64,000 bases of DNA, from the NCBI RefSeq assembly GCF_029893965.1, contig NZ_JARXXP010000002.1, positions 186,001 to 250,000 on the forward strand, written 5' to 3'. Shown here one piece after another: positions 51,076 to 59,744 of the stretch (position 1 is its first letter; every line of letters starts with the position of its first letter). The notes under the pieces were generated by a model. That model worked only from the letters and a program-made list of their open reading frames with translations, had not been told where the DNA came from and ran no database searches. The position numbers were made by a program, and so were the translations under genes. Origin of the DNA: Paenibacillus sp. PastM-3 (lineage in GTDB: Bacteria; Bacillota; Bacilli; Paenibacillales; Paenibacillaceae).

Positions 51076-51471
51076 CTAGTTCACCGTTTTGTTCCGGCAT
51101 GCCGGACATACTCCGCCAAAGACAACATGGGCATGGGAAAGGGTATACCCTGTCTCCTCCGCTACACTGTTCATCCATTCCTCCGGCACATGGGTCATCA
51201 CTTCATCCACCGCACCGCAGACCTCGCACAGAATATGCTGATGGTCGTCCATCCGCGCATCATATCTGCTCGCAGCCTCCCCCAGCTTCAGCTCACGGAT
51301 CATCTGTTTATCGGCAAGATAGCGCAGTGAGTTGTAGACAGTACCGTAGGCAAGGTTATGTCCCTGCTCTACCAGCCGGTTCATCACTTCTGCAGCAGTC
51401 GGGTGGTCATGCGAATTACGGACGATATCATAAACGGCTTGCCGTTGTGAGGTTAAATTCAAGCTTCTCAT
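51076..51471 (-). CDS. Fur-family regulator, PerR-like
   Basis: 131 aa. The winged helix includes TSQRQAVYDIVRNSHDHPTA and YGTVYNSLRYLADKQMI. The metal centres show RYDARMDDHQHILCEVCG and a C-terminal CPAC, forming the four-Cys structural zinc site. The Asp in RYD, where Fur has Glu, favours PerR, which senses peroxide by oxidising His ligands. A glutathione peroxidase is in the window but carries no visible Per box. Three Met codons could start it; ATG 51471 (AAAGG 9 nt upstream) or 51474 are preferred over 51480. The promoter carries an inverted repeat that may be its own operator. Confidence 0.82.
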   Translation of the reverse strand: MRSLNLTSQRQAVYDIVRNSHDHPTAAEVMNRLVEQGHNLAYGTVYNSLRYLADKQMIRELKLGEAASRYDARMDDHQHILCEVCGAVDEVMTHVPEEWMNSVAEETGYTLSHAHVVFGGVCPACRNKTVN

Positions 51472-51486
51472 CATTATCATCCTTTA

Positions 51487-51531
51487 ACTTGTTTTTAGAT
51501 CAAGTATAAATCCTGTAGCCTCAAGCGTCAA
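51487..51531 (-). promoter_or_regulatory. Promoter and inverted repeat of the PerR-like gene
   Basis: Minus strand: -35 TTGACG (51531 to 51526), 17-bp spacer, -10 TATACT (51508 to 51503). The inverted repeat ACTTG-N9-CAAGT (51487-51505) overlaps the -10 and start; it does not match the classical Per box well. Confidence 0.65.
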
Positions 51532-51547
51532 TCGGACCACCCGTATT

Positions 51548-52642
51548 TCACTTGATCATCCCGGAGTATTTTACTCTGACAGCAGCAAACACCTCGAATT
51601 TCAGATCAGGATACAGTGCCTCCCAGTCCTTTGCTTCCGTTTCGTTGTTCCAGTGCCTTGTCCCGTAGCGCAGTCCCCACCCGAAGGGATCCACCCGCTT
51701 GTCCCTGATTTTTTCAAGCAGCGCCTCAACCGACTGTTTCAGCTCTTCCCCGCCGGCTTCCGATATTTTCCCCAGCAGAGTATGGGTGATCAGCTCCTGG
51801 GTGCTGTTCTCCTCCACAATGCCCTTGATCTTGATCTTGTAGCGGATAACCGGTGCTCCTGGGGAAGCTGTTGTGATTTTGTAGGTGGAGGTGCTGCTCT
51901 CCGTATAGTACTGGAACTCGCTCTCGTCCACCTTGGCCGGAAAATTGGTCTTAAGGTCAGGCCGGGCCAGGAGGTTGAACAGCCGTGTCTCCTCGGGATT
52001 CAGCACCAGCTGCACCTTCTGTTTGTCGAAAAGGGCTACCTTGTCTATCTCGAACTGGGTCTTGCTATCTGCTTCAATAATCGGCAGGATCGGATCCTTG
52101 CCCTGCTCATACATATCCCTCATCAGCTGGTAGGAATAGACGCTGGCGATAAAGGGTGACTCCGTCCCCTCTCCGCTCATGGCCATGATCAGCGAGTTGG
52201 AGGGAATCCGCTCGGACGGGGGCTTGACCTGAAGCACATCCAGTGCCGCCGGACGCCCGATGGCAAAGTTAAGTATCAGCTGGACATCCCTGCGCCGGAC
52301 TGCCCAGTCCAGAATATGCCTGATATCCCGGCCGGCCAGTTCTTCACCTATAACAATGGATTTGCAGTGCACATAGTCCAGCTCCTTCTCTACCTTTGAT
52401 TTCATCAGGCGGAGCGCTTCGGAGATGCTGTATGACTCTTCTGTAATAATCAGCATCTTCTCATCAATCTTGGTTACATCTCCCTGGGGGACCGCCAGCT
52501 TCAGGCTGACCTTAAAGGCCTCCTTCTCCCCGGGATCAATGCCGATGGCAACCACAAAGATCCGCCGGTCAATATCTTTGTATTCGCACCCTGTTGTAAG
52601 ACACAACAGCACAATTCCTGCGTACAACAGTAGCTTTCTCAC
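51548..52642 (-). CDS. Spore germination lipoprotein, Ger(x)C family
   Basis: 364 aa. Signal peptide with lipobox LTTGC, Cys at about residue 19 of the chosen form, then DRRIFVVAIGIDPGEKEAF, the conserved GerC start. GerC lipoproteins sit on the outer face of the spore inner membrane as part of the nutrient receptor. GTG 52642 is preceded by AGGAGG at 8 nt and overlaps the gerB-type stop as GTGA. It is last in the A-B-C operon. The nutrient recognised is not deducible. Confidence 0.9.
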   Translation of the reverse strand: MRKLLLYAGIVLLCLTTGCEYKDIDRRIFVVAIGIDPGEKEAFKVSLKLAVPQGDVTKIDEKMLIITEESYSISEALRLMKSKVEKELDYVHCKSIVIGEELAGRDIRHILDWAVRRRDVQLILNFAIGRPAALDVLQVKPPSERIPSNSLIMAMSGEGTESPFIASVYSYQLMRDMYEQGKDPILPIIEADSKTQFEIDKVALFDKQKVQLVLNPEETRLFNLLARPDLKTNFPAKVDESEFQYYTESSTSTYKITTASPGAPVIRYKIKIKGIVEENSTQELITHTLLGKISEAGGEELKQSVEALLEKIRDKRVDPFGWGLRYGTRHWNNETEAKDWEALYPDLKFEVFAAVRVKYSGMIK

Positions 52643-53742
52643 GCATTCCGCCTCCTGTAAGCAACCGCATAGCAATAAAAAAGCAGCATAATCATGAACA
52701 GCTCTCCTGCCCAGCGCGCATACAAAAACACAACACCGAACTGATTAAGCTGATATTGGTCAAGCCCCATAAAGGCAAAGGTAATTCCGCTAAACAGAAC
52801 GAGAACAGACAAATCCTTCCATAGTTTAGTTCTCGCCTTCGCCTGTTTGCGCGAACGGAACAGACCGGTAAGCAGCTCCTTGCCTACATGCCAGTGGACC
52901 GTTACGCTGACCAGGGAGAGTGTGAGATAGGCAAAATAAAAAACAAACAGCATCCGTTCTATTATAAAAGTGTTGATCCGGATACTGTCGGCTGTAGAAA
53001 ACCAGGTGTACACATGCCTCTCTACGCCGATCGTCCCGAAATAGCCTATAGGCACATAAAAAGTCAGCAGCAGCACAGCCAGCCCGCTAACCGCATAAAT
53101 CCAGCTGTGCTTCATCTTAATCTTGGGCAGCACCCGGTTAAAGACAGCCAGGTTGAAATAACCGCTGAAGGAGAAGGTGGCAGCAGCGATGCTTTTCAGA
53201 TCCGGTGCATGGGCAGAATAGGTTATGATCTGGAGCACCGAATCCCAGCTGAAATCGGGATTAATCAGCGCTTTGATAATGGCGTACAGAATCAGCGGCA
53301 GGATGATCGCCAGCATCATTTCCATTCCGTACAGAACGGACAAGGAATCCATACGTGCACAGAAGCATACCAGGACAAGAAAGCTGAGGATTACGAGATA
53401 CGGGCCGGTATCCGGACTGACAAAACGCAGTGTAATATCCACAAAAGACAGCAGTGTAACCAGCCCGGCAACGCACCAGAGGGAAGCAAATATAATGATC
53501 AGCGGAATAGTCAGCCATTTAGGCAGGGCGGTTTCGAGAATATCCTGAATGCTTTTGCCCGGAAACTTTGCGATCAGGAGGGTAAAGACAGACAGAAAGA
53601 CGGTCCCGAGAACAGTTGCAACAAGGATCGACGTCTGCGCCCCCTTAAAGCGGGCGTCCATCAGCTCCCGCGGGACAAAGTTCAATATGTTAAGGAGGCT
53701 GTTCATCAAAAACATCCAATACAAGTAACGGCTCTGATTCAT
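52639..53742 (-). CDS. Spore germination permease, GerAB/GerKB family
   Basis: 367 aa, ten membrane helices of the APC-like fold (MNQSRYLYWMFLMNSLLNIL; later GMEMMLAIILPLILYAIIK). GerB proteins hold the germinant-binding pocket of the receptor complex. ATG 53742 overlaps the gerA-type stop by one base (TGATG), with GGGAG upstream, giving strict coupling. Between GerA and GerC homologues its role is secure. Confidence 0.92.
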   Translation of the reverse strand: MNQSRYLYWMFLMNSLLNILNFVPRELMDARFKGAQTSILVATVLGTVFLSVFTLLIAKFPGKSIQDILETALPKWLTIPLIIIFASLWCVAGLVTLLSFVDITLRFVSPDTGPYLVILSFLVLVCFCARMDSLSVLYGMEMMLAIILPLILYAIIKALINPDFSWDSVLQIITYSAHAPDLKSIAAATFSFSGYFNLAVFNRVLPKIKMKHSWIYAVSGLAVLLLTFYVPIGYFGTIGVERHVYTWFSTADSIRINTFIIERMLFVFYFAYLTLSLVSVTVHWHVGKELLTGLFRSRKQAKARTKLWKDLSVLVLFSGITFAFMGLDQYQLNQFGVVFLYARWAGELFMIMLLFYCYAVAYRRRNA

Positions 53743-55109
53743 CAGCTCCCGCCGCCTTTCTTGCTGCGTGAAGCCTCCAGGCTGTCCAGAACGAACATTT
53801 TGAAATAAGGCTGTCCGAAGCTGCGCTGGCTGCACAGATACATGGTGAACCCGACCAGGCAGACAACGACACCCACCAGCCCGACTGCGGCAGCAGCCAC
53901 AACAAACAGATATTTAAGCACACGGATCGAAAAGCTCATCATATTCAAAGGGATCATAAAATTGGAAATAGCGACCACCGATACCAGGATAATCATAATA
54001 TTGCCGACCAGTCCGGCCGCCGTTGCTGCTTGTCCCAGAATAAGGCCGCCTACCGTTGTAGCCGTAGGCCCGATTGCCCGCGGCAGCCGCAGGCTTGCCT
54101 CCGTCAGAAATTCCATCATGATCAGCATGAGCAGCACCTCCACAAAGGAAGGATAGGGTACGGTTGCCCGGCTTCCGGCAATCAGCAGTGCAATTTGCAC
54201 CCTTATAATCTCCGGATTATAGGAAGTGAAGACCACATATAGTGCGGGCAGCCATAGCGTCATCGCCACCCCCATAATGCGCAGCAGCTTCAGGAACCTT
54301 CCGACGAAGGGAAGCTGTATTTTATCATCCATCGCTACAAAGAAGTCATTAAAGATGACCGGAAGCACAATTGCGAAGCCTGTGGTATCCAGCATGATGG
54401 CGATTTTCCCCTCGGCCAGATTGAACACCACACGGTCGGGCCGCTCCGTTACAATCGTTTTTGGAAAAATGCGTATTTTATCGCTGCTGATGTATTTTTC
54501 CACCTCACCCGCAGCCTGCACAATATCTACCCGGAGTGTCTTCAGTCTCTCCCGCAGCTCGTCAAGCACCTGATGATTCACCCTGCTGTCATCGTACAGG
54601 ATGGCCACCTTCGTTCTGGAGATATTTCCGAGCAGCAGCGACTCCATCTTCAGCTCCGCTGACTGGTAGCGCCTGCGGATGAGGTTCAGATTCACCGCCA
54701 AATTCTCTGTAAGCGCATCTGACGGCCCTTGTGTGATGCTCTCCGTCACCGTCTGGCTGACACTGCTGGTCTCCGCTTTCAGCGCATCAAAGAAAATCAG
54801 CCGCCCTGCCACCTCCACACAGGCATAACCGGCCAGCATCAGGTCCATCGCCTGCTTGCCGTCCTCTACGGCCTTGCTGCCCGGGTAGTGCGCCAGATAT
54901 TCGGCAAAGGCCGCCGGATCATTCATTTCATAAAAGGCTGCAATAATACTGCGGTTAATGATCTGCGGGTCGGTGATGCTTTTGATAAACAGCAGCTTGC
55001 CCGTTCCCGACACTGCGGTTAATACCCTGTTCTCCAGATCCACGAAGTTGTCCAGCTTCTCCTTGATTCCCTGCAGTGTTATCTCTTCCGGTTTTTGCTG
55101 TGCCGGCAT
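53742..55109 (-). CDS. Spore germination protein, GerA/GerKA family
   Basis: 455 aa. A soluble N-terminal domain (residues 1-250), including SRTKVAILYDDSRVN and IFPKTIVTERPDRVVFNLAE-type segments, is followed by about five membrane helices and YPSFVEVLLMLIMMEFLTEA, the family's most conserved stretch. GerA forms the oligomeric channel of the germinant receptor. First gene of the A-B-C operon; expression in the forespore by SigG would be expected, but I could not find a convincing SigG promoter in 55110-55240. Confidence 0.93.
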   Translation of the reverse strand: MPAQQKPEEITLQGIKEKLDNFVDLENRVLTAVSGTGKLLFIKSITDPQIINRSIIAAFYEMNDPAAFAEYLAHYPGSKAVEDGKQAMDLMLAGYACVEVAGRLIFFDALKAETSSVSQTVTESITQGPSDALTENLAVNLNLIRRRYQSAELKMESLLLGNISRTKVAILYDDSRVNHQVLDELRERLKTLRVDIVQAAGEVEKYISSDKIRIFPKTIVTERPDRVVFNLAEGKIAIMLDTTGFAIVLPVIFNDFFVAMDDKIQLPFVGRFLKLLRIMGVAMTLWLPALYVVFTSYNPEIIRVQIALLIAGSRATVPYPSFVEVLLMLIMMEFLTEASLRLPRAIGPTATTVGGLILGQAATAAGLVGNIMIILVSVVAISNFMIPLNMMSFSIRVLKYLFVVAAAAVGLVGVVVCLVGFTMYLCSQRSFGQPYFKMFVLDSLEASRSKKGGGS

Positions 55110-55257
55110 CCTTACTCCCCCTCAGCCGGATTTCTCCGGAAGTTAAACCTTATTTTTACACGGGAGATCTTCTTTCATGCACAGACGGGGGTTTAGGTTT
55201 CTTTTGGCGGGAGTGTGGTAATAAATGAAATGAATCGTGCATATGGAGGGATCACAG

Positions 55258-56826
55258 ATGAGTACACCAGACGGTCAAGCCGGAAATACTGGTTCACAAG
55301 GTCTTCCGCAATTTCCGGAATCCCTGTGGAGAGGCACAACAGAGCTGCCTGCTTTTCCGAGGCTTACGGAAGATCATGTTACAGATGTAGCCATTGTAGG
55401 GGCAGGGATTACCGGGATTACCGCGGCTTATCTGCTTACCAAGGAAGGCTACAAGGTCACTCTGCTGGAAGCCGGTGAGGTGCTTGGCGGAACGACCGGA
55501 TTTACCAGCGCCAAAATCACGGCCCAGCACGGAATGATCTATGCTGATCTTGTGAAGAATTTCGGGGAGGAGCAGGCCTGGGCTTACTACCAGTCAAACA
55601 GCGAGGCGATGAAGTGGATAATCCGCACAGCCGAGGAGCTCGGGCTCTCCTGCGATATGCATCCTGAAGATGCCTATCTCTATGCGGACAAAGATGACGA
55701 CAAGACGCTGAAGCAGCTGGAGCAGGAATTCGAAGCCTATCAGAAGCTTGGGATACCGGGAGAATGGCTGGACCATATTCCGCTGCCGCTGATGGTAGCG
55801 GGAGCCATCCGGCTGCCGGGACAGGCCCGCTTTCATCCGCTGCACTACCTGAAGGGAATGCTGCAGTTCGTGCTGGATAAGGGCGGTGTGGTCTACGAGC
55901 ACACCATGATCGGCGAAAAGGTGGACAAGGACGACCGGATTACCCTGTACACCGAAGGCAGTGAACATCAGATCCGCTGCCGGCATGCGGTTTCGGCCTC
56001 CCATTTTCCGTTCTATGACGGCGGCGGGCTGTATTTCTCACGCCTGCATGCGGAGCGCTCCTATTGTCTTGCCGTCCAGCCGGAAACAGATTTTGCAGGC
56101 GGAATGTATCTGAGTGCGGGAGAGCCTACCCGCTCGCTCCGTGCCGTAGAATGGAACGGGCACAACCTTGTCATTGTCGGCGGGGAGAATCACAAAACCG
56201 GACAAGGCATCTGCACGTTCGGGCATTACGAGAATCTGGAGCTGTTCGCCGGCGGGCTGCTGGGAGTCAGGCAGATTCCATACCGCTGGTCGACCCAGGA
56301 TCTGATCACGTTGGACAAGGTTCCTTATATCGGCAAACCTGAGGAGGACGAAGAAATTTATATTGCTACCGGCTACGGCAAATGGGGCATGACGAACGGC
56401 ACCCTGGCGGCTCAGCTCATCACAGACCAGATTATGGGCCGTGCGAACCGCTACAGCGGGCTGTATGATCCATCCCGCTTCAAGGCCCGCCCGTCGATCA
56501 AGAACTTCATTGTGCAGAATGCCAATGTCGCCAAGGAGCTAGTGGCCGGCAAGGTGGAGATTGTCCGCAAGAAGACCAGTGAGCTCGGTGCAGACGAAGG
56601 GGCCGTTGTTTTCCATGACGGCAAGCGGGTCGGAGCCTACCGTGATCCTGAGGGCAAGCTGCATCTGGTGGACCGCACCTGCACCCATATGGGCTGCGAA
56701 TGCGAGTGGAACAACGCCGAACGCTCCTGGGACTGCCCGTGCCACGGCTCCCGTTTCTCCTATGAAGGCGATGTGCTGGAGGGGCCGGCTACATTGCCGC
56801 TGACCAAGCTTGAAGCGGATGCGTAG
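55258..56826 (+). CDS. FAD-dependent oxidoreductase with C-terminal Rieske domain (YhfW-like)
   Basis: 522 aa. Residues about 40-75 hold the dinucleotide motif VAIVGAGITGITAAYLLTKE; a DadA-like oxidase domain follows up to about 420. The last 100 residues are a Rieske domain with ligands CTHMGC and CPCHGS. This is the YhfW arrangement of Bacillus, a putative soluble oxidase or N-demethylase; the substrate is not established. ATG 55258 has GGAGGG 8 nt upstream. A heme-degrading monooxygenase gene follows after 52 bp, probably in the same transcript. Confidence 0.9.
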   Translation: MSTPDGQAGNTGSQGLPQFPESLWRGTTELPAFPRLTEDHVTDVAIVGAGITGITAAYLLTKEGYKVTLLEAGEVLGGTTGFTSAKITAQHGMIYADLVKNFGEEQAWAYYQSNSEAMKWIIRTAEELGLSCDMHPEDAYLYADKDDDKTLKQLEQEFEAYQKLGIPGEWLDHIPLPLMVAGAIRLPGQARFHPLHYLKGMLQFVLDKGGVVYEHTMIGEKVDKDDRITLYTEGSEHQIRCRHAVSASHFPFYDGGGLYFSRLHAERSYCLAVQPETDFAGGMYLSAGEPTRSLRAVEWNGHNLVIVGGENHKTGQGICTFGHYENLELFAGGLLGVRQIPYRWSTQDLITLDKVPYIGKPEEDEEIYIATGYGKWGMTNGTLAAQLITDQIMGRANRYSGLYDPSRFKARPSIKNFIVQNANVAKELVAGKVEIVRKKTSELGADEGAVVFHDGKRVGAYRDPEGKLHLVDRTCTHMGCECEWNNAERSWDCPCHGSRFSYEGDVLEGPATLPLTKLEADA

Positions 56827-56878
56827 CATAGCGCTCCGCTGATCCCTGCATTAAATTCTGACTGGAGGAGGAACGGCT

Positions 56879-57190
56879 ATGCTGGTTGTTACGAACACCA
56901 TTAAGGTTAAGGAAGGTCATGGCGCTGCTCTGGCAGAGCGCTTTGGCGGATCGAACGGTGTGCAGGAAATGCCAGGCTTTGTACGGATGGAGGTGTGGTA
57001 CAGCGCAGCCAAAGACGGCGCCGAGGAGCTGAAAATCAGCACCGTGTGGGAGAACGAGGAGGCCTTCAGCGGCTGGACGGCCAGCCCGGCTTTCCGCGAG
57101 TCACACCGCGGTGCAGGCCGTAATGAAGCGATCCTTGGCGCTTCACTCGATAAATACGAGCTGCTGCTCAGCCGCAGACCGGGGGAATAG
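56879..57190 (+). CDS. Heme-degrading monooxygenase-like protein (HmoA/IsdG type)
   Basis: 103 aa, dimeric ferredoxin-like (ABM) fold. N6, W66 and H76 match in identity and spacing the Asn-Trp-His triad of IsdG-type heme oxygenases (LVVTNTIKVKEGHG; FSGWTASPAFRESHRG). It also fits the HmoA group of Bacillus. Such enzymes open the heme ring and release iron. AGGAGG lies upstream of the ATG. Downstream of a Rieske oxidoreductase that might supply electrons; that pairing is inference. A quinol monooxygenase of the same fold is the alternative. Confidence 0.82.
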   Translation: MLVVTNTIKVKEGHGAALAERFGGSNGVQEMPGFVRMEVWYSAAKDGAEELKISTVWENEEAFSGWTASPAFRESHRGAGRNEAILGASLDKYELLLSRRPGE

Positions 57191-57230
57191 CCGCCCGGGC
57201 TGGCTGCCGGGCGGCCGCTCAAGCACAACA

Positions 57231-57269
57231 GGGATGCCCCGCCGGGCCTTATGGCCAGCGGGGCATCCC
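57231..57269. terminator. Bidirectional terminator between hmo and MMPL genes
   Basis: GGGATGCCCCGC (57231-57242) pairs perfectly with GCGGGGCATCCC (57258-57269). A second GC-rich hairpin (GCCGCCCGG/CCGGGCGGC, 57190-57215) lies right after the hmo stop. Confidence 0.85.
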
Positions 57270-57304
57270 TGTTTGTATTTCCGGCGGTCCGTCAGCCCGC
57301 CGGT

Positions 57305-59536
57305 TTATTCAGCGCTGCCGGCTGGCTGCGGCTGCCGCGGCTCTTCATGCTTGCCGGGCCAGAACGCCCAGCGGCCGCACAGCATAGTGATCGCCGGCAC
57401 CAGGAACGGCCGGACGATGAAGGTATCAAGCAGCACGCCGATGGCGGTGATGATGCCGAACTGTACCAGCACCTGAATCGGCAGGCTGGCCAGGACGGCG
57501 AAGGTACCCGCCAGAATCAGCCCGGCCGAGGTGATGACCGAGCCGGTCTCATTAACGCCCTCGGCAATGGCCTGCTTCAGAGGCATCACCTTGCGCTTCT
57601 TCCAGATGTTAGAGATCATGAAAATGTTATAGTCCTCGCCAAGCGCAACCAGGAAGACGAACGAGTACAGCGGAATAGCTCCCTGAATCGCATCTGCGCC
57701 CAGCACATAATGGATAATAATCCAGCCAAGGCCGAGTGCAGAGAAGAAGGAAAGAATAACGGTACCGACCAGATAGACGGTTGCCGTTACCGACCGCAGA
57801 TAGATCAGCAGCAGCAGGGTAATCAGACCAATTACGACCGGAATAATGAGGTCGGTATCCTGCTCACCCAGCTCTTTTGTATCATACTGGGTAGCCGTCT
57901 GCCCGCTGACCCATACACTGTCATGCGCCTGCGCTTCGTCAAAGCCGGATTCCACCAGAGCCTGCTCCGCTGTGTTCAGCAGCGCCGGAATATGGCTCAT
58001 CGCCTCCAGGGAATACGGATTGTCCTTGAACTCCAGGTCAAAGCCGATAATCTGCGGATTCACAGCCCCCTGCTGTGCATCGGATACGGTATCCACATAG
58101 GACAGTCCGCCGAGAATAACCTTGAAATACTCTCCGCTCACCTGACCCTTTGTATCAACGATCAGCTTGGCCGGAGCCAGCTCGCCGGGGGAGAACTGTG
58201 TGCCGATCAGATCAAAGCCCTGCCGGGATTCCATATCCTCAGGGAAAGAGGAGAGCAGATCATAAGTAAACTTAATGCCGGTGGAGAACGAGGCCAAAAT
58301 GCCCAGGCCGATGACCGTTACGGCTACAATCGTCCAAGGGCGGGAAACCACCAGGCCGCCAATCCCCTTACGGCCGGCTCTCTTCGCTTTCGGCTTCGGA
58401 GCCGGCTTGCCCTTGGCTCTTGCCCGTTCTTCCTCCATCTGCGGGGTACGCGGCACAAACGGGAAGAACGACATCCGCCCGAAGATGGCCAGCAGTGCCG
58501 GCACCAGCGTCAGGCTGGCAATGCCCATAATCAGAATGGACACGCTGAACGGAACAGCGAAGCGGTGATAGGCTCCGTATTTGGCCAGCAGCAAGGCGAA
58601 CAGCGCCAGCACAACGGTAAAGCCGCTCATCGCAATCGCTCCGGAGGAGTGGCTGATCGAGTTCAGCAGCGCCCGCCCTTTATTCTCCTCCACCTTAAGC
58701 ATCTGGCGGAACCTTGAGATCAGGAACAGGCAGTAGTCGGTACCTGCCCCGAACAGGAGAACTGTCATAATGGAGATCGCCTGTGAATCTACGGTAATCC
58801 AGTCTTCCCGGGCCATTAATCCAAGCAGAGGGCTTGTAACTCCGTAGGCAAAACCTACAGCCACCAGCGGAATCAGCGCCAGAATCGGTGAGCGGTAGAT
58901 CAGCAGCAGGAATACAAGCACAAGGATTACGGTTGCAATCAGCAGGGATACGTCTGCATCCTCAAATAAGCCTGTAGCATCAATCGAAATGCCTACCGGC
59001 CCCGATACGCGCAGGCTCAGCTCACTGCTGTCCACAGCGGCTGCAGCCGGATCACTGCCTGTCTCTTCACGTACGAGCGTCTTTAACTCCGTGATTCCTT
59101 CACCCAGCTGATCGCTGTCCGCCGACTTGTCGAACAGCACCGGTGTAACCAGCGTACTGCGGTCCTCTGACAATGAAGCCTGAAGCGCCTGCGGCGGCAG
59201 CTGGCCCAGCGGGGGCACAAAATTCTGATGCGGCAGCGGCTGCTGCTCCAGCTTGCCGTACAAGGCAATAATATGTACTAAATCCTCCTCCGACAATCCG
59301 CCGTCACGGTGCCACACCAGCAGTGCAGGCACGCCGCTGCCGCCCGGAAATTCCTGATCCGCAACAGCCGCTGCCCGGACCGACTGCGAGGTCTCCGGAA
59401 GGTTCTGCGCATTGTTGACTACTTGTGAATTTACGGAAGGCCATAACAGCGTAAGCACTCCAACCAGTACGACCCAGACCAGCAAAGTGATCCACTTTGT
59501 AGTCCGGCCAGCCACCCATTTTCCGTAGCCCGACAT
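57305..59536 (-). CDS. MMPL-family RND transporter (YdfJ-like)
   Basis: 743 aa with two six-helix halves. Each half has a large extracellular loop; the cytoplasmic TM4-5 region of the first half carries FGAGTDYCLFLISRFRQ and the second FLVALGEDYNIFMISNIWK, the family's conserved acidic/Tyr signature for proton coupling. Actinobacterial MmpL export lipids; Firmicute YdfJ-type members are implicated in drug or lipid export. ATG 59536 has AGAGG 9 nt upstream; ATG 59545 is also possible. A strong palindrome just after the promoter suggests a repressor, but no regulator gene is adjacent. Confidence 0.9.
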   Translation of the reverse strand: MSGYGKWVAGRTTKWITLLVWVVLVGVLTLLWPSVNSQVVNNAQNLPETSQSVRAAAVADQEFPGGSGVPALLVWHRDGGLSEEDLVHIIALYGKLEQQPLPHQNFVPPLGQLPPQALQASLSEDRSTLVTPVLFDKSADSDQLGEGITELKTLVREETGSDPAAAAVDSSELSLRVSGPVGISIDATGLFEDADVSLLIATVILVLVFLLLIYRSPILALIPLVAVGFAYGVTSPLLGLMAREDWITVDSQAISIMTVLLFGAGTDYCLFLISRFRQMLKVEENKGRALLNSISHSSGAIAMSGFTVVLALFALLLAKYGAYHRFAVPFSVSILIMGIASLTLVPALLAIFGRMSFFPFVPRTPQMEEERARAKGKPAPKPKAKRAGRKGIGGLVVSRPWTIVAVTVIGLGILASFSTGIKFTYDLLSSFPEDMESRQGFDLIGTQFSPGELAPAKLIVDTKGQVSGEYFKVILGGLSYVDTVSDAQQGAVNPQIIGFDLEFKDNPYSLEAMSHIPALLNTAEQALVESGFDEAQAHDSVWVSGQTATQYDTKELGEQDTDLIIPVVIGLITLLLLIYLRSVTATVYLVGTVILSFFSALGLGWIIIHYVLGADAIQGAIPLYSFVFLVALGEDYNIFMISNIWKKRKVMPLKQAIAEGVNETGSVITSAGLILAGTFAVLASLPIQVLVQFGIITAIGVLLDTFIVRPFLVPAITMLCGRWAFWPGKHEEPRQPQPAGSAE

Positions 59537-59570
59537 CCTGTTCATCCTCTCCTTGCCCCGGCACTTCACA

Positions 59571-59592
59571 AAAATGAGCCGCGGGTCATTTT
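59571..59592. promoter_or_regulatory. Palindromic operator-like site in MMPL promoter
   Basis: AAAATGA and TCATTTT arms around GCCGCGGG: 22 bp with only one mismatched pair, immediately downstream of the predicted start near 59595 and upstream of the ribosome site. Typical placement for a TetR-type operator. Confidence 0.6.
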
Positions 59593-59601
59593 ATCATCCT
59601 T

Positions 59602-59630
59602 ATCATATATACCCTGAAATTTTTAAGCAA
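59602..59630 (-). promoter_or_regulatory. MMPL gene promoter
   Basis: Minus strand: -35 TTGCTT (59630 to 59625), 17-bp spacer, -10 TATGAT (59607 to 59602). Confidence 0.6.
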
Positions 59631-59680
59631 ATCTTTTTTAAAAAATAGAGCTTCCAGCTTCATTTTTTCCATTCTTCCCC

Positions 59681-59718
59681 AAACAAAAACACCGCTCCCC
59701 ACAAATGCAGGAGCGGTG
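59681..59718 (-). terminator. Terminator of the MarR-ABC operon
   Basis: Minus strand: CACCGCTCC (from 59718) pairs with GGAGCGGTG, followed by TTTTTG. Confidence 0.85.
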
Positions 59719-59744
59719 CCGGTGTTGAGTTATATAGGCGTAAT

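Noticed and set aside
55110..55240. SigG promoter for the germination operon
   Set aside because: A TGCATGAA-like -35 is present, but the -10 region fits poorly; not strong enough to list.
57251..58717. 488-codon plus-strand frame opposite the MMPL gene
   Set aside because: Antisense shadow; no domain, and it begins inside a terminator.
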